Both the position numbers and the translations under genes were made by a program. From assembly GCA_910578865.1 (NCBI GenBank), contig CAJTRM010000049.1, forward strand, positions 1 to 14,101: a stretch of DNA of 14,101 nt, given 5' to 3'. Of this stretch, positions 1 through 6,818 are shown piece after piece. This DNA comes from an uncultured Dorea sp. Lineage in GTDB: Bacteria; Bacillota_A; Clostridia; Lachnospirales; Lachnospiraceae. The notes beneath the pieces were generated by a model. The model did no database searches and had not been told where the DNA came from. It worked only from the letters and a program-made list of their open reading frames with translations. Positions within the stretch are counted from its first letter, which is position 1. Each line of letters opens with the position of its first letter.

Positions 1-1
1 G

Positions 2-400
2 ATACTGAACGTCAATTATATCCATTTTATTGGCGTTACCCCCGGCTGCGCCGAAGATATTATGCTTACATTCCTTTGGCTTGATGAAGATAACCGCAGC
101 ACGATCCATTTATTTCAGCTTGTACGCAATCCCGGCAAATGCAACGCTTCTGATGATAAATCGGTGCGTTACTATGACAATGACGATTGGCCTGCTCATG
201 CCCCGGTGGGTATGTGGCTAGAGTACGGTTTAGTCAATGATTTCATGCGAGAGTGGTGTCTGCGGAAAGAGCAGTTGAAGAATGGAGAGATTTCAGAGGA
301 CGAGTATTTTGAGTGGAAAATCAACTGGCCTGCTACGAGCAGTAGTGTTGATGAAAAAGGGCATGATAAGAAAAATAACAGTTACAAGTGGAGGTCATAA
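2..400 (+). CDS. Partial hypothetical protein (5' end outside window)
   Basis: The frame is open from the first full codon of the window to TAA at 398-400, so 132 residues of a longer protein are visible. I do not recognise the family. The visible part has a block rich in aromatic and acidic residues (LTFLWLDEDN, then MWLEYGLVNDFMREWC at about residues 70-85), followed by a charged, hydrophilic tail ending in KWRS. No signal peptide, membrane segment or catalytic motif is evident. Its GC content is visibly higher than that of the next gene. The ribosome binding site of the next gene (GGAGG at 390-394) lies inside its last codons, and only one base separates its stop from the next ATG, so the two are probably cotranscribed. 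An internal ATG at 62 exists, but the reading frame clearly extends upstream. Reality of the gene is likely; function is unknown. Confidence 0.5.
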   Translation: MLNVNYIHFIGVTPGCAEDIMLTFLWLDEDNRSTIHLFQLVRNPGKCNASDDKSVRYYDNDDWPAHAPVGMWLEYGLVNDFMREWCLRKEQLKNGEISEDEYFEWKINWPATSSSVDEKGHDKKNNSYKWRS

Positions 401-401
401 A

Positions 402-1169
402 ATGAATTTTAATGATATGCAGGCTTTATCGTTTGAAATCAAGAATTTACATGATAGAATAGAAATATATTCAAAAAATAATGAATATGTATATGCTGAT
501 GTTTATAAATCATGGGTTAAAGAATATAACTATTTATTAGATAAGTATAATACACTTGTCAATCTCAATATTACGCATATGTCATGCAATACTTATGATT
601 TATCCTCTACACAAAAAACTGTAAGAAATGCCACTATCGAATACTTTCTAAACACCTTAACTGGCTTAATTGAGAAGATCAAGTCTGATATAGAAACTGA
701 GCGTTTAAAGATAACAGAAAAAAAGATTTTACCACACCAAATGCGCAAATGTTTTAAAATAGGTTCAGAAGGTTGCCCTCTCAACCCAGACTATCAAAAT
801 AATAAAATATTTATTGCTATGCCTTTTTCTGATGAATACAAAGACAGTTATAATTATGGTATCGTTCCTGTTCTAGACGGATTGGGATATCAATACTATA
901 AAGCCGATAACGAAATTACTAACAAAGATATTATGTGTAAAATATGCCAACAAATACAGTCTTGTCAAATGGCTATCATCAATATATCTGGACTTAATCC
1001 TAATGTTATGTTAGAGCAAGGGCTTGCCTATGGATTAGGTAAACCTGTAATTATACTTAAAGACAAAGCCACTAAAGCAATTAGTGATTTAGGAAGTATA
1101 GAATACATAGAATATAGTCATGCAGGAGATTTACAGCAAAAACTATATAAAGCCTTAGATACAAAATAA
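402..1169 (+). CDS. TIR/nucleoside 2-deoxyribosyltransferase-like effector candidate
   Basis: A 255-residue protein. The C-terminal half (about 133-255) has the layout of the TIR-like/nucleoside 2-deoxyribosyltransferase-like fold: a first strand KIFIAMPFSDEY (135-146), a helix around ICQQIQSCQMAIINISG, then NPNVMLEQGLAYGLGKPVIIL (199-219), whose Glu205 sits where the family has its catalytic glutamate. Such domains cleave N-glycosidic bonds of nucleotides or bind them, and many in bacteria are NAD-consuming anti-phage effectors. The N-terminal 130 residues are helical and unrecognised. I chose ATG 402 because GGAGG lies 7 bases upstream; an in-frame start at 282 would read through the neighbour's coding region and lacks support. 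The gene is markedly AT-rich, which suggests transfer. The fold assignment is fairly secure. A defence role is inferred from family and context, and no sensor partner is visible. Confidence 0.75.
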   Translation: MNFNDMQALSFEIKNLHDRIEIYSKNNEYVYADVYKSWVKEYNYLLDKYNTLVNLNITHMSCNTYDLSSTQKTVRNATIEYFLNTLTGLIEKIKSDIETERLKITEKKILPHQMRKCFKIGSEGCPLNPDYQNNKIFIAMPFSDEYKDSYNYGIVPVLDGLGYQYYKADNEITNKDIMCKICQQIQSCQMAIINISGLNPNVMLEQGLAYGLGKPVIILKDKATKAISDLGSIEYIEYSHAGDLQQKLYKALDTK

Positions 1170-1216
1170 ATATGCAGATTGTGTTAATGAATACGAAATA
1201 AAGATTGATATAGAAA

Positions 1217-1237
1217 AGGCTACCATTTAGGTAGCCT
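1217..1237 (-). terminator. Rho-independent terminator of the tRNA-like unit
   Basis: A perfect 8-bp stem (AGGCTACC with GGTAGCCT) has a 5-base loop. On the minus strand it is followed by TTTTC, and on the plus strand by no T tract. It lies 10 bases beyond the 3' end of the minus-strand tRNA-like sequence, where a tRNA or tmRNA terminator is expected. It could also partly stop plus-strand transcription from the TIR-like gene, 48 bases away. Confidence 0.6.
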
Positions 1238-1247
1238 AATAACGTAA

Positions 1248-1316
1248 TGGAGTGCAGGGGATTTGAACCCCTCGGCGTTTAATCCTTATCTAAATTGACT
1301 TAGCAGGGCACACTCC
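1248..1316 (-). other. tRNA/tmRNA-like 3' end, probable attachment site
   Basis: On the minus strand, 1256-1272 forms a textbook T arm: a 5-bp stem and the 7-base loop TTCAAAT. It is followed by acceptor strand GCACTCC (1255-1249) and discriminator A (1248); no CCA is encoded. A matching 5' strand GGAGTGT lies at 1316-1310, giving seven pairs including one G-U. The 37 bases between do not form a recognisable D arm and anticodon arm, so this is probably not a working tRNA. It looks like the 3' part of a tRNA or tmRNA left beside an integrated element, or a decayed copy. A terminator follows. The T-arm sequence recurs in degenerate form at 1603, 2680 and 7285. Confidence 0.45.
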
Positions 1317-1370
1317 ACAAACGCCCACAGCCACCATTTCAATACACGCAATCATCATTGTCATAATCAT
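1290..1370 (-). CDS. Possible 26-residue hydrophobic micropeptide
   Basis: ATG at 1370 is preceded by GGAGGG at 1380-1375 with a 4-base spacer, and a sigma-A-like promoter lies about 120 bases upstream at 1489-1517. The peptide is Met-, Ile- and Val-rich with three cysteines (CIE, VCGVC) and ends PAKSI. A single glutamate interrupts an otherwise hydrophobic stretch. The last codons overlap the 5' strand of the tRNA-like sequence. The frame is open further upstream to a GTG at 1481, but that start has no ribosome binding site. It could be a type I toxin-like peptide, a leader peptide or chance. Only the promoter and ribosome binding site argue for translation. Confidence 0.27.
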   Translation of the reverse strand: MIMTMMIACIEMVAVGVCGVCPAKSI

Positions 1371-1488
1371 TCTTCCCTCCATACAAATTTTTGCTTTTAC
1401 TTTTTCTGAAAGATTGAACTCAAATTCAAACGAAGCGCACGAAAAAATTGCCAAGCCAACAATCAAAGGCACTCTAATCACGATTCAT

Positions 1489-1517
1489 ATTATAAGGTAT
1501 AATAAGAAAATAATCAA
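1489..1517 (-). promoter_or_regulatory. Sigma-A-type promoter
   Basis: Read on the minus strand: -35 TTGATT (1517-1512), a 17-base spacer, and a consensus -10 TATAAT (1494-1489). Transcription would start near 1482 and run through the micropeptide ORF and the tRNA-like sequence to the terminator at 1217-1237, giving an RNA of about 260 bases. Confidence 0.5.
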
Positions 1518-1522
1518 GATAT

Positions 1523-1540
1523 AGGTATCAAAAAGGTATC
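1523..1540. repeat. Tandem heptamer AGGTATC-AAAA-AGGTATC
   Basis: Two identical heptamers are separated by AAAA, an 11-bp period. The same 7-4-7 architecture with other heptamers occurs at 1715-1732, 2792-2809 and 7397-7414. Tandem direct repeats of about one helical turn next to a core are typical of arm-type binding sites of tyrosine integrases. That function is inferred. Confidence 0.4.
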
Positions 1541-1553
1541 ACGCCCCCTATCA

Positions 1554-1593
1554 AAAGCCGGAAAGTCCGCCATTTATGCGGCTTCCCGGCTTT
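1554..1593 (-). terminator. GC-rich hairpin, probable terminator
   Basis: AAAGCCGG (1554-1561) pairs with CCGGCTTT (1586-1593), and the pairing continues inward with GTCCGC against GCGGCTT. On the minus strand the stem ends in TTTTGAT, and on the plus strand it ends in TTTCTGTTT, so it may act in both directions. It sits just after the attachment-like tail that follows the Abi-alpha gene and would end that gene's transcript. Confidence 0.5.
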
Positions 1594-1600
1594 CTGTTTA

Positions 1601-1732
1601 CTATTCGAACTCGGCGTGTTCTTTGTTGTTCCTAACTATTTTTGCTTAATTTTCACACAAATACACACCTATTTTTACTTCAATTACATCAATTATTCTG
1701 GCTTGCTGATTTTCTGTTGCCAAAATGTTGCC
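1601..1732 (-). repeat. Attachment-like tail, copy 1 (after Abi-alpha gene)
   Basis: A direct repeat of about 132 bp, closely matching 2678-2810. On the plus strand it starts with the core ATTCGAACTCGGCG (1603-1616), continues with a conserved TTCTTTGTTGTT block and a less conserved middle, and ends with TGTTGCC-AAAA-TGTTGCC (1715-1732). It begins about 15 bases past the stop codon of the Abi-alpha gene. The core resembles the T arm at 1261-1277. In one minus-strand frame the end reads like the last residues of a tyrosine recombinase (QHFGNRK), so it may include a fragment of an integrase 3' end. Confidence 0.7.
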
Positions 1733-1746
1733 GCGTAATTTTTTAC

Positions 1747-2541
1747 CTAGATATTTTTATTTAGACATGTTCTGGCGAATTGCTCTCCATAATTTGTAAT
1801 AATAACTGCATGTCGTCCTACTTTAATATCAAACTTTTCTCCAAATGATTTAAATAGTGTTTCTCGCGATTTGACATAAGGATGCTCCTTTATGCTTTCA
1901 TAATCTGCTCCTTGAATACCGCCCTCTGTTATCTTAATTAATGCAAGTCGATCCAAATTATCTAATGACGATGAAATCAAAAAAGGATCTGATAAATCGC
2001 ATAATTCAGCAACAAAGTAATTGGGCATTCCTTTGCTATAAACCTTTGTAGAATTCGTTATGGCAAATTTTATGTCAACACATTTCATCTGTCTTAAATC
2101 TAAAATTTTACTTAATACTTTTGCATCTAAAGTACTCATTTGTTTAATTGCTTCTACAAATGCTGGATGCACCTCTATATCCGTTCTATTATCCATTGAA
2201 GATGCCAATAAATTCTCGAACATTTCTCGAAGTTCTTCCTCATCATACGCATATCTTAATGCTTCAAGGGTTGGTCCTGCCACCCTCGTAGGAGGAACTT
2301 GTAAATTTTCCTCTGGAATATCCTTTATTTTTTCTTTCAAGTCATCTTCAAATGCTTCTAATTTATATCGAAATGTTATATTAGCTTTTTTTACAGGATA
2401 TAAAACAACATTATTAAAAAAGCCCACAACTGTTGATAGTGTTCCATCTGTTTGCCTTACAGTTTCTGGAATATTTTTCTGTGCCGCCTCAGATACAGAG
2501 GTAACAACATCAGGAAAAATAGATACTTTATCTTCACTCAT
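1747..2541 (-). CDS. Abi-alpha family protein (DUF4393)
   Basis: A 264-residue protein resembling the Abi_alpha/DUF4393 family, named for abortive-infection-associated proteins; no biochemical activity is established for it. Family-like features are the FFNNVVLYPVKKANI segment, a helical region, PTRVAGPTLEALRYAYDEEELREMFENLLASSMD (described here in parts: a GPTLEALRYA helix, then EMFENLLASSMD), and then HPAFVEAIKQMSTLDAKVL. I chose ATG 2541 because AGAGGA lies 7 bases upstream. An in-frame ATG at 2628 adds 29 residues that do not look like the family. The gene stands alone between two attachment-like tails, with copy 2 upstream and copy 1 starting about 15 bases past its stop. A phage-defence role is suggested by the family name and the neighbouring cargo but is not proven. 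Confidence 0.82.
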   Translation of the reverse strand: MSEDKVSIFPDVVTSVSEAAQKNIPETVRQTDGTLSTVVGFFNNVVLYPVKKANITFRYKLEAFEDDLKEKIKDIPEENLQVPPTRVAGPTLEALRYAYDEEELREMFENLLASSMDNRTDIEVHPAFVEAIKQMSTLDAKVLSKILDLRQMKCVDIKFAITNSTKVYSKGMPNYFVAELCDLSDPFLISSSLDNLDRLALIKITEGGIQGADYESIKEHPYVKSRETLFKSFGEKFDIKVGRHAVIITNYGEQFARTCLNKNI

Positions 2542-2634
2542 TACAATATCCTCTTCATCATTTTTGTATAAGTCAGTTACTAATGGCAACATTCTTATAA
2601 ACACAATAACACACTCAATACACAACAAGTACTC

Positions 2635-2810
2635 CTATAGACTACCTGCCATATAATGTAAATAATGCACCCTCGTACTATTCGAACTCGGCGTGTTCTT
2701 TGTTGTTCTTAACTGTATCTGTTTAAGTTTTGTGCAAATACACGCCTTTTTTTACTTCAATTACACCATTTATTCTGGCTTGCTGATTTTCTGTTGCCAA
2801 AATGTTGCCA
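2635..2810 (-). repeat. Attachment-like tail, copy 2 (after toxin gene)
   Basis: Positions 2678-2810 repeat copy 1, including core ATTCGAACTCGGCG (2680-2693) and TGTTGCC-AAAA-TGTTGCC (2792-2809). The part 2635-2693 repeats 7241-7301 instead (TAGACTACCTGCCATATAA, then a shared AT-rich stretch up to the core). This copy therefore bridges the other two. Its end lies 3 bases from the stop codon of the toxin gene. Confidence 0.72.
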
Positions 2811-2813
2811 ATT

Positions 2814-3080
2814 TTACTTATCTCTATAATGAGAACCACATTGAACAATCTTTATCATATTATCTTCTATCCGATAAACGATATGATTTGCATCATCTAT
2901 TCGTCGGCTCCAATAAGATGCCAAGTCACCACTTAGTCTTTCTGGCTTTCCTATTCCCTCGTATCCATTTCGGTCAATATCCTTCAATAGCTGAAGGATA
3001 CGCCTCAACGTCTTTTTATCCTGCTTTGTCCAGTATTCAAAATCTTCCCACGCCGCATCTGACCATGACTTAATCATCAA
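2814..3080 (-). CDS. yoeB: YoeB/Txe-family mRNA interferase toxin
   Basis: An 88-residue RelE-superfamily toxin of the YoeB/Txe type, a ribosome-dependent mRNA endonuclease. Diagnostic segments are W-S-D-A-A-WEDFEYW at the N terminus, GIGKPERLSGDLASYWSRRI (residues 42-61) and CGSHY near the end. By alignment with E. coli YoeB, the general base is Glu47 and the terminal pair is His84-Tyr85. The arginine matching E. coli Arg65 is replaced by His66, in DDANHIVY. The start overlaps the last 11 bases of the antitoxin gene, as in many toxin-antitoxin operons. An ATG one codon later is equally possible. The stop is followed almost immediately by the attachment-like tail. Confidence 0.9.
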   Translation of the reverse strand: MMIKSWSDAAWEDFEYWTKQDKKTLRRILQLLKDIDRNGYEGIGKPERLSGDLASYWSRRIDDANHIVYRIEDNMIKIVQCGSHYRDK

Positions 3081-3321
3081 AATTCACCTCATGTATCGTA
3101 CCACCTGTCGCTTCCATTTGCGCTACAGATTCCCTAAGTCTGGTCATATTCTCCTGCGAATAAAACGGATCAACAGATACTTCAAACGGTATCCGTTTCT
3201 CTCGTCCAAGTTTTTTAAGATAAATATTTATAGCCGTAGATAAAGACATGCCAATATCGGCACATGCCTGCTCTGCCTTTTTCTTTACATCATCCTCTAT
3301 GCGCAAACTAATTTGAGCCAT
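3070..3321 (-). CDS. relB: RelB/DinJ-family antitoxin
   Basis: An 83-residue antitoxin. The N-terminal 45 residues (MAQISLRIEDDVKKKAEQ, then GMSLSTAINIYLKKLGREKRIPFE) are the ribbon-helix-helix DNA-binding domain of the RelB/DinJ family, and the acidic C-terminal tail would wrap and neutralise the toxin. AGGTG lies 7 bases before the ATG. It is first in a two-gene operon with the YoeB-type toxin. Autoregulation is expected: a promoter with dyad-like sequence lies just upstream. A RelB/DinJ-type antitoxin with a YoeB-type toxin differs from the classical YefM-YoeB pairing. Confidence 0.9.
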   Translation of the reverse strand: MAQISLRIEDDVKKKAEQACADIGMSLSTAINIYLKKLGREKRIPFEVSVDPFYSQENMTRLRESVAQMEATGGTIHEVNFDD

Positions 3322-3352
3322 TATATATCACCTCTTCCTTTTTGATATTACA

Positions 3353-3381
3353 AGCATATCACACGTCACAGCATTTGTAAA
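3353..3381 (-). promoter_or_regulatory. Promoter of the relB-yoeB operon
   Basis: Read on the minus strand: -35 TTTACA (3381-3376), 17-base spacer, -10 TATGCT (3358-3353), about 30 bases before the antitoxin ATG. Overlapping imperfect dyads (ACAA...TTGT around the spacer, GATAT...ATATC around the -10) could be the antitoxin operator. Confidence 0.55.
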
Positions 3382-3577
3382 GCATTTTGCTATATATTTG
3401 CTTATTTTTTACTATCTTTTCTATAATCATCCATAAAAATACATAGTTACACTGGCAACAATTCACTACGTTAATTTCTCTAAAAATAATATAAATCGAG
3501 TAGGAGGCTAACCATTAGTTGGTTAGCCGACCTCTCAGTCGAGTAAGTAAGAGGAATTTCACCTCAAACTTCTCACA

Positions 3578-3611
3578 GAACCGTACGTGAAAGTCTCCTT
3601 TCATACGGCTC
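3578..3611 (-). ncRNA. Domain V of the inner intron
   Basis: A 34-base hairpin with outer stem GAGCCGTATG/CACGTACGGTTC, inner stem AAAG/CTTT and tetraloop GAGA. The AGC catalytic triad is at the 5' side. It starts 7 bases after the maturase stop codon. Confidence 0.85.
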
Positions 3612-3618
3612 CTATCAT

Positions 3619-4860
3619 TCAACAATACGAATACAAAATACTCCAATGAGCAAAAAGTTTTGGCTCTCGCTTTCTTATAGTGCAGAGCCATTTCTCTGCC
3701 CTGCGTCTTCTTCCACGAAGATTTTTGTACTTGCACATTGCCCACTTTATAATTCTTCTTTCAATACATTGTAGTGTCCCTCTCATGGCTGATGGATTGA
3801 ACTTTCCAAAGTAATTCATCCATCCCCGCACCAATGGATTAATCATTTCCGCTATAATGTCTATCTTACACCCTGTCTTCTTATGAATTTCCATTGCTTT
3901 TATCTTTTCCCGGAAGTTTTTGGAGGAAGTCTTACTTACTGATGCAATAAAGCTATTCCTGATTTTACCATCCCTGCATTTAATGTATACTGCTTTAAAC
4001 GTATATCCAAGGAAGTCAAACTCTGTAAGTTCTTCATTTTTATTTCTGTCCTTGTCTTTACAATACACGATTCTTGTTTTTGCAGGATGCAGTTCCAGTT
4101 TACATTCTTCAAATCTGCATGTAAGCTTTTCTTTTATCCACAATGCTTCTTCTTTTGTTCGACAATGAATTACCCCATCATCTGCATATCTTTCAAAGGG
4201 TGCTCGGGGGAAGTTTCTTACCATCCACATATCAAATACATAGTGCAGAAACATATTTGCTAATACTGGACTTATCACTCCGCCCTGTGGTGTTCCAGAC
4301 GTTCTTTCAATTATCTGTCCATTCCTTGTTACAAAAGGTGTTTCCAGCCATCTTTTAATATATAGGCAGACCCACTTCTCTTTAACGTGTCGCTCCACCA
4401 CTCTCATTAACAATTCGTGGTCTATGTTATCAAACAATCCTTTGACATCTAATTCAATGACATAATCATATCTCCAACACCGTTTTCTTGTAGTTTCAAT
4501 CGCATCAATAGCCGACTTGTTTGGTCTGTATCCATAAGAATCTTCGCTAAACATTGGTTCTACCACAGGCTCTACATACATTCTTGCAACCATTTGCGCA
4601 ATTCTGTCCGAAATCGTTGGTATTCCGAGTCTTCTTGTTCCTCCAGCTTTCTTTGGTATTTCTACTGCCAGTACTGGAGAAGGAAAATAGCTTCCGGAAC
4701 TCATTCGATTCCATATCTTGTATAGATTATTGTTGAGTTTCTCCTCAAAGATTTCAAAATCAACACCATCTATTCCTGCACTGCCTTTGTTGGCTTTTAC
4801 CCTTTTATATGCCTCAATGACTACCTTTTTGGGTATCTCGTATTGTTTGCTCTCGCCCAT
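3619..4860 (-). CDS. ltrA: Group II intron reverse transcriptase/maturase (inner intron)
   Basis: A 413-residue intron-encoded protein. The reverse transcriptase domain runs from about residue 10 to 290: ANKGSAGIDGV (23-33), RRLGIPTISDRIAQ, SYGYRPNKSA, the SGTPQGGVISP block (188-198) and the catalytic YADD (225-228). The maturase (X/thumb) domain follows (FLGYTF, RGWMNYFG). The C terminus is basic (RGRRRR) and ends with REPKLFAHW. No HNH endonuclease domain is present, so homing would rely on nicked or replicating DNA. ATG 4860 has AGGAGG 5 bases upstream. The protein both assists splicing of its host RNA and copies it into DNA. All key motifs are intact, so the inner intron may still be active. 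Its C terminus differs from group IIC maturases. Confidence 0.93.
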   Translation of the reverse strand: MGESKQYEIPKKVVIEAYKRVKANKGSAGIDGVDFEIFEEKLNNNLYKIWNRMSSGSYFPSPVLAVEIPKKAGGTRRLGIPTISDRIAQMVARMYVEPVVEPMFSEDSYGYRPNKSAIDAIETTRKRCWRYDYVIELDVKGLFDNIDHELLMRVVERHVKEKWVCLYIKRWLETPFVTRNGQIIERTSGTPQGGVISPVLANMFLHYVFDMWMVRNFPRAPFERYADDGVIHCRTKEEALWIKEKLTCRFEECKLELHPAKTRIVYCKDKDRNKNEELTEFDFLGYTFKAVYIKCRDGKIRNSFIASVSKTSSKNFREKIKAMEIHKKTGCKIDIIAEMINPLVRGWMNYFGKFNPSAMRGTLQCIERRIIKWAMCKYKNLRGRRRRAEKWLCTIRKREPKLFAHWSILYSYC

Positions 4861-5136
4861 CCAATCCTCCTAGTTTCCCAGTTGTTTTCAGTATCAAGCA
4901 GAATGATGTTACCCCTTTGCTCCATTGCCATTACAGCAACTTCATCACTACTACGGGCAACTCCGCCCCTATAGAATACCTTTCTTCTTTCGACCTCATC
5001 GTTCTGTGACTTGTATCTTTTCGATTTTTATTACTCTACAGGTTCCCATGTTTCACACAGAAGCCTAATACATGCTCATGCCACCTTAATGCCGTTCCAC
5101 AGATAGCCAGCTTTACAGGTCTCCTCTATCCTCTTC

Positions 5137-5159
5137 CCTATCCAGTGGTGAAAGATAGG
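5137..5159 (-). other. EBS1 stem-loop of the inner intron
   Basis: CCTATC/GATAGG forms a 6-bp stem. The loop holds CACCAC on the minus strand (5150-5145), the exact complement of the six exon bases GTGGTG just before the inner intron (5376-5371). This is where domain I of a group II intron of this length should carry EBS1. The rest of 4861-5370 is the untranslated RNA of domains I to III; I see no gene there. Confidence 0.65.
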
Positions 5160-5370
5160 TTTTGCAGAAGTCTTACGCTTTCGACACTTCATCAGTGGTT
5201 CACTTTCGTTCATCTTCATGTATCCTATCTGGTTACTAAAATAACCTTTTCTCTAATCGCTCACTACCATGACCTTAACCACAGCAGCATTAGAGTGATT
5301 TGACAGGCTTGCCTGTTCAATTCCTGTCGAAGGACCTTCCTTCATCTTCTGTGTGCCTTGCATGGCACAC

Positions 5371-5404
5371 CACCACCGTGCGTACGGTTCCGTACACGGC
5401 GGTT
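5371..5404 (-). ncRNA. Domain V of the outer intron
   Basis: ACCGCCGTG pairs with CACGGTGGT, inner stem TACGG/CCGTA. The triad is CGC rather than AGC, as in group IIC introns. It lies directly after the outer maturase stop (5407-5409) and directly before the inner intron, and its last six bases serve as the inner intron's 5' exon recognition site. Confidence 0.8.
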
Positions 5405-5406
5405 CC

Positions 5407-6818
5407 TTAGTTTTCACAGACTATCAGATAATAGTCAAGCATGGATGTATATCCTAACTTGGCTATTATTTTATTTGAAAAGATTTGATTTAAAACTTGC
5501 GCCATTCTCCAGCAGCCTTTTCTGCTGCATGCAAGTTCTTTCGCTTTCCAATGTTCAAGCCCTAACGCTTTGAGCATTCGGTACTTTGTCTTGATTTTCT
5601 TCCATTGTTTCCAATAGACCGCCCTGATTCTTCGCCTTGCCCATTCGTCTGTTTCTCTGAGAAGTTTCTTCATGTCTGCAAGTTTGAAATAATTCACCCA
5701 TCCCCTCACAAACTGTTGGTATTTCTCTTCTCTTTTTGCGTTACTCATGCCATTTTTCCTGTCTGTCAGTTCCCTGATTTTATCCTTCATCTTTGCAACT
5801 GACTTCGGGTGTACCCTGAATCTGCATTTTCCCTTGTACCTATAAAAGGTATAGCCAAGGTATTTGACCCTGCTGATATGTGCCACCCCTGTTTTCTTCC
5901 GGTTTATTTTAAGGAATAGTTTCCCTTCTATAAATGGAATAATGTTTTCTAAGGTTCTTTCTGCGCTTTTCCTGCTCTTGCAGAAAATCATGCAGTCATC
6001 TGCATAGCGGACAAATCTATGCCCTCTGCGCTCTAATTCCTTGTCCAGCTCGTTTAGCATGACATTGCTTAGTAACGGACTAAGCGGACCGCCTTGGGGC
6101 ATTCCTGTTTCTGTACGTTCAAACATCCCATTCGCTATAACTCCCGCATTTAGGTATTTGTGTATCAGTGAAATAACTCTGCCATCCTTGATGGTTCGTG
6201 ACAATACCTCAATCAGTTTACTTTGGCATACAGTGTCAAAGAACTTTTCCAAGTCCATGTCAACCACATATACACAGCCATCATTTACATTCCTTTGGCA
6301 TTGCCTGAGGGCGTCATGCGCTCCTCGGTTCGGCGGAAACCAAAACTGTTTTCTGAGAATTGCTCCTCATAGATTGGTGTGAGTTCCTGCGTGATTGCCT
6401 GTTGGATTACCCGGTCAACTACCGTGGGGACTCCAAGCTTACGAAACTCGCCTTTTGTTTCTTTGGGTATCTCTACCCTTCGGACGGGGTTGGGTTTATA
6501 TTTGCCATCCCTTATCTCTTGGATTAAGTTCATCTGGTTTTCTCTTAGGTAGGGCAGAAGTTCATCCACCTGCATTCCGTCAATTCCACCACTTCCCTTG
6601 TTTGACTTTACCTTCTTATACGCCTTGTTAAGGTTTTCTTTCCGCAGAATCAAATCCAAAAGATTATCCATCCAATAGTCTGTGATGACACCGCTCTTTT
6701 CAGTAATCTTAGAGTAGTCGAACACTTCTGCATACTCTCTCTGTTCCGCAGATACCATTTGCAGATAGTCTTCCATATGAAGTTGTCTGTTCTCAAATCT
6801 ACTTTCAGTTACATTCAT
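5407..6818 (-). pseudogene. ltrA: Frameshifted group IIC intron maturase (outer intron)
   Basis: Two frames together encode a maturase of about 470 residues. The N-terminal part (6818 to about 6333) has KVKSNKGSGGIDGMQ, FRKLGVPTVVDRVIQQAI and ENSFGFR. The C-terminal part (about 6331 to 5407) has VYVVDMDLEKFFDTV, GMPQGGPLSPLLSN, VRYADD, RGWVNYFK and the terminal SMLDYYL. The style matches group IIC maturases such as the Eubacterium rectale enzyme. The expected FGFRPNRGAHDAL is broken because CGCCG stands where CGCCCG is needed: one C is missing at 6331-6336, leading to early termination at 6285. It could be a true mutation or a sequencing error. ATG 6818 has AGGAG upstream, but homology to other maturases starts only near residue 50. 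No endonuclease domain is present. Confidence 0.88.

Larger units (their letters stand above)
3538..5370 (-). mobile_element. Inner group II intron nested in the outer intron
   Basis: 1,833 bases. The 5' end GTGTGCC (5370-5364) matches the consensus and forms a 7-bp hairpin with GGCACAC. About 500 bases of RNA domains precede an intact maturase (3619-4860). A 34-base domain V (3578-3611) has the AGC triad; domain VI follows (GAGG/CCTC stem) and the 3' end is CTCGAC (3543-3538). Removing it joins CACGGTGGTG to TGAGAGG, the expected group IIC domain V/VI junction. The EBS1 candidate CACCAC in a hairpin loop (5150-5145) pairs perfectly with the last six bases of the 5' exon, GTGGTG (5376-5371). 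The domain V triad and maturase differ from the outer intron, so this is a different intron class, not a duplicate. Confidence 0.88.

Noticed and set aside
1248..1316. A complete functional tRNA gene
   Set aside because: T arm and acceptor stem are good, but no D arm or 7-base anticodon loop on a 5-bp stem can be drawn in the 37 bases between them.
2060..2656. 198-codon plus-strand frame opposite the Abi-alpha gene
   Set aside because: It is a serine-rich antisense shadow of a well-supported gene, with no ribosome binding site.
1601..2810. Reading the tail repeats as integron attC sites
   Set aside because: No attC-like core sites (GTTRRRY/RYYYAAC pairs) with the expected fold are visible, and the cores match a tRNA T arm, so a tRNA-type attachment site fits better.
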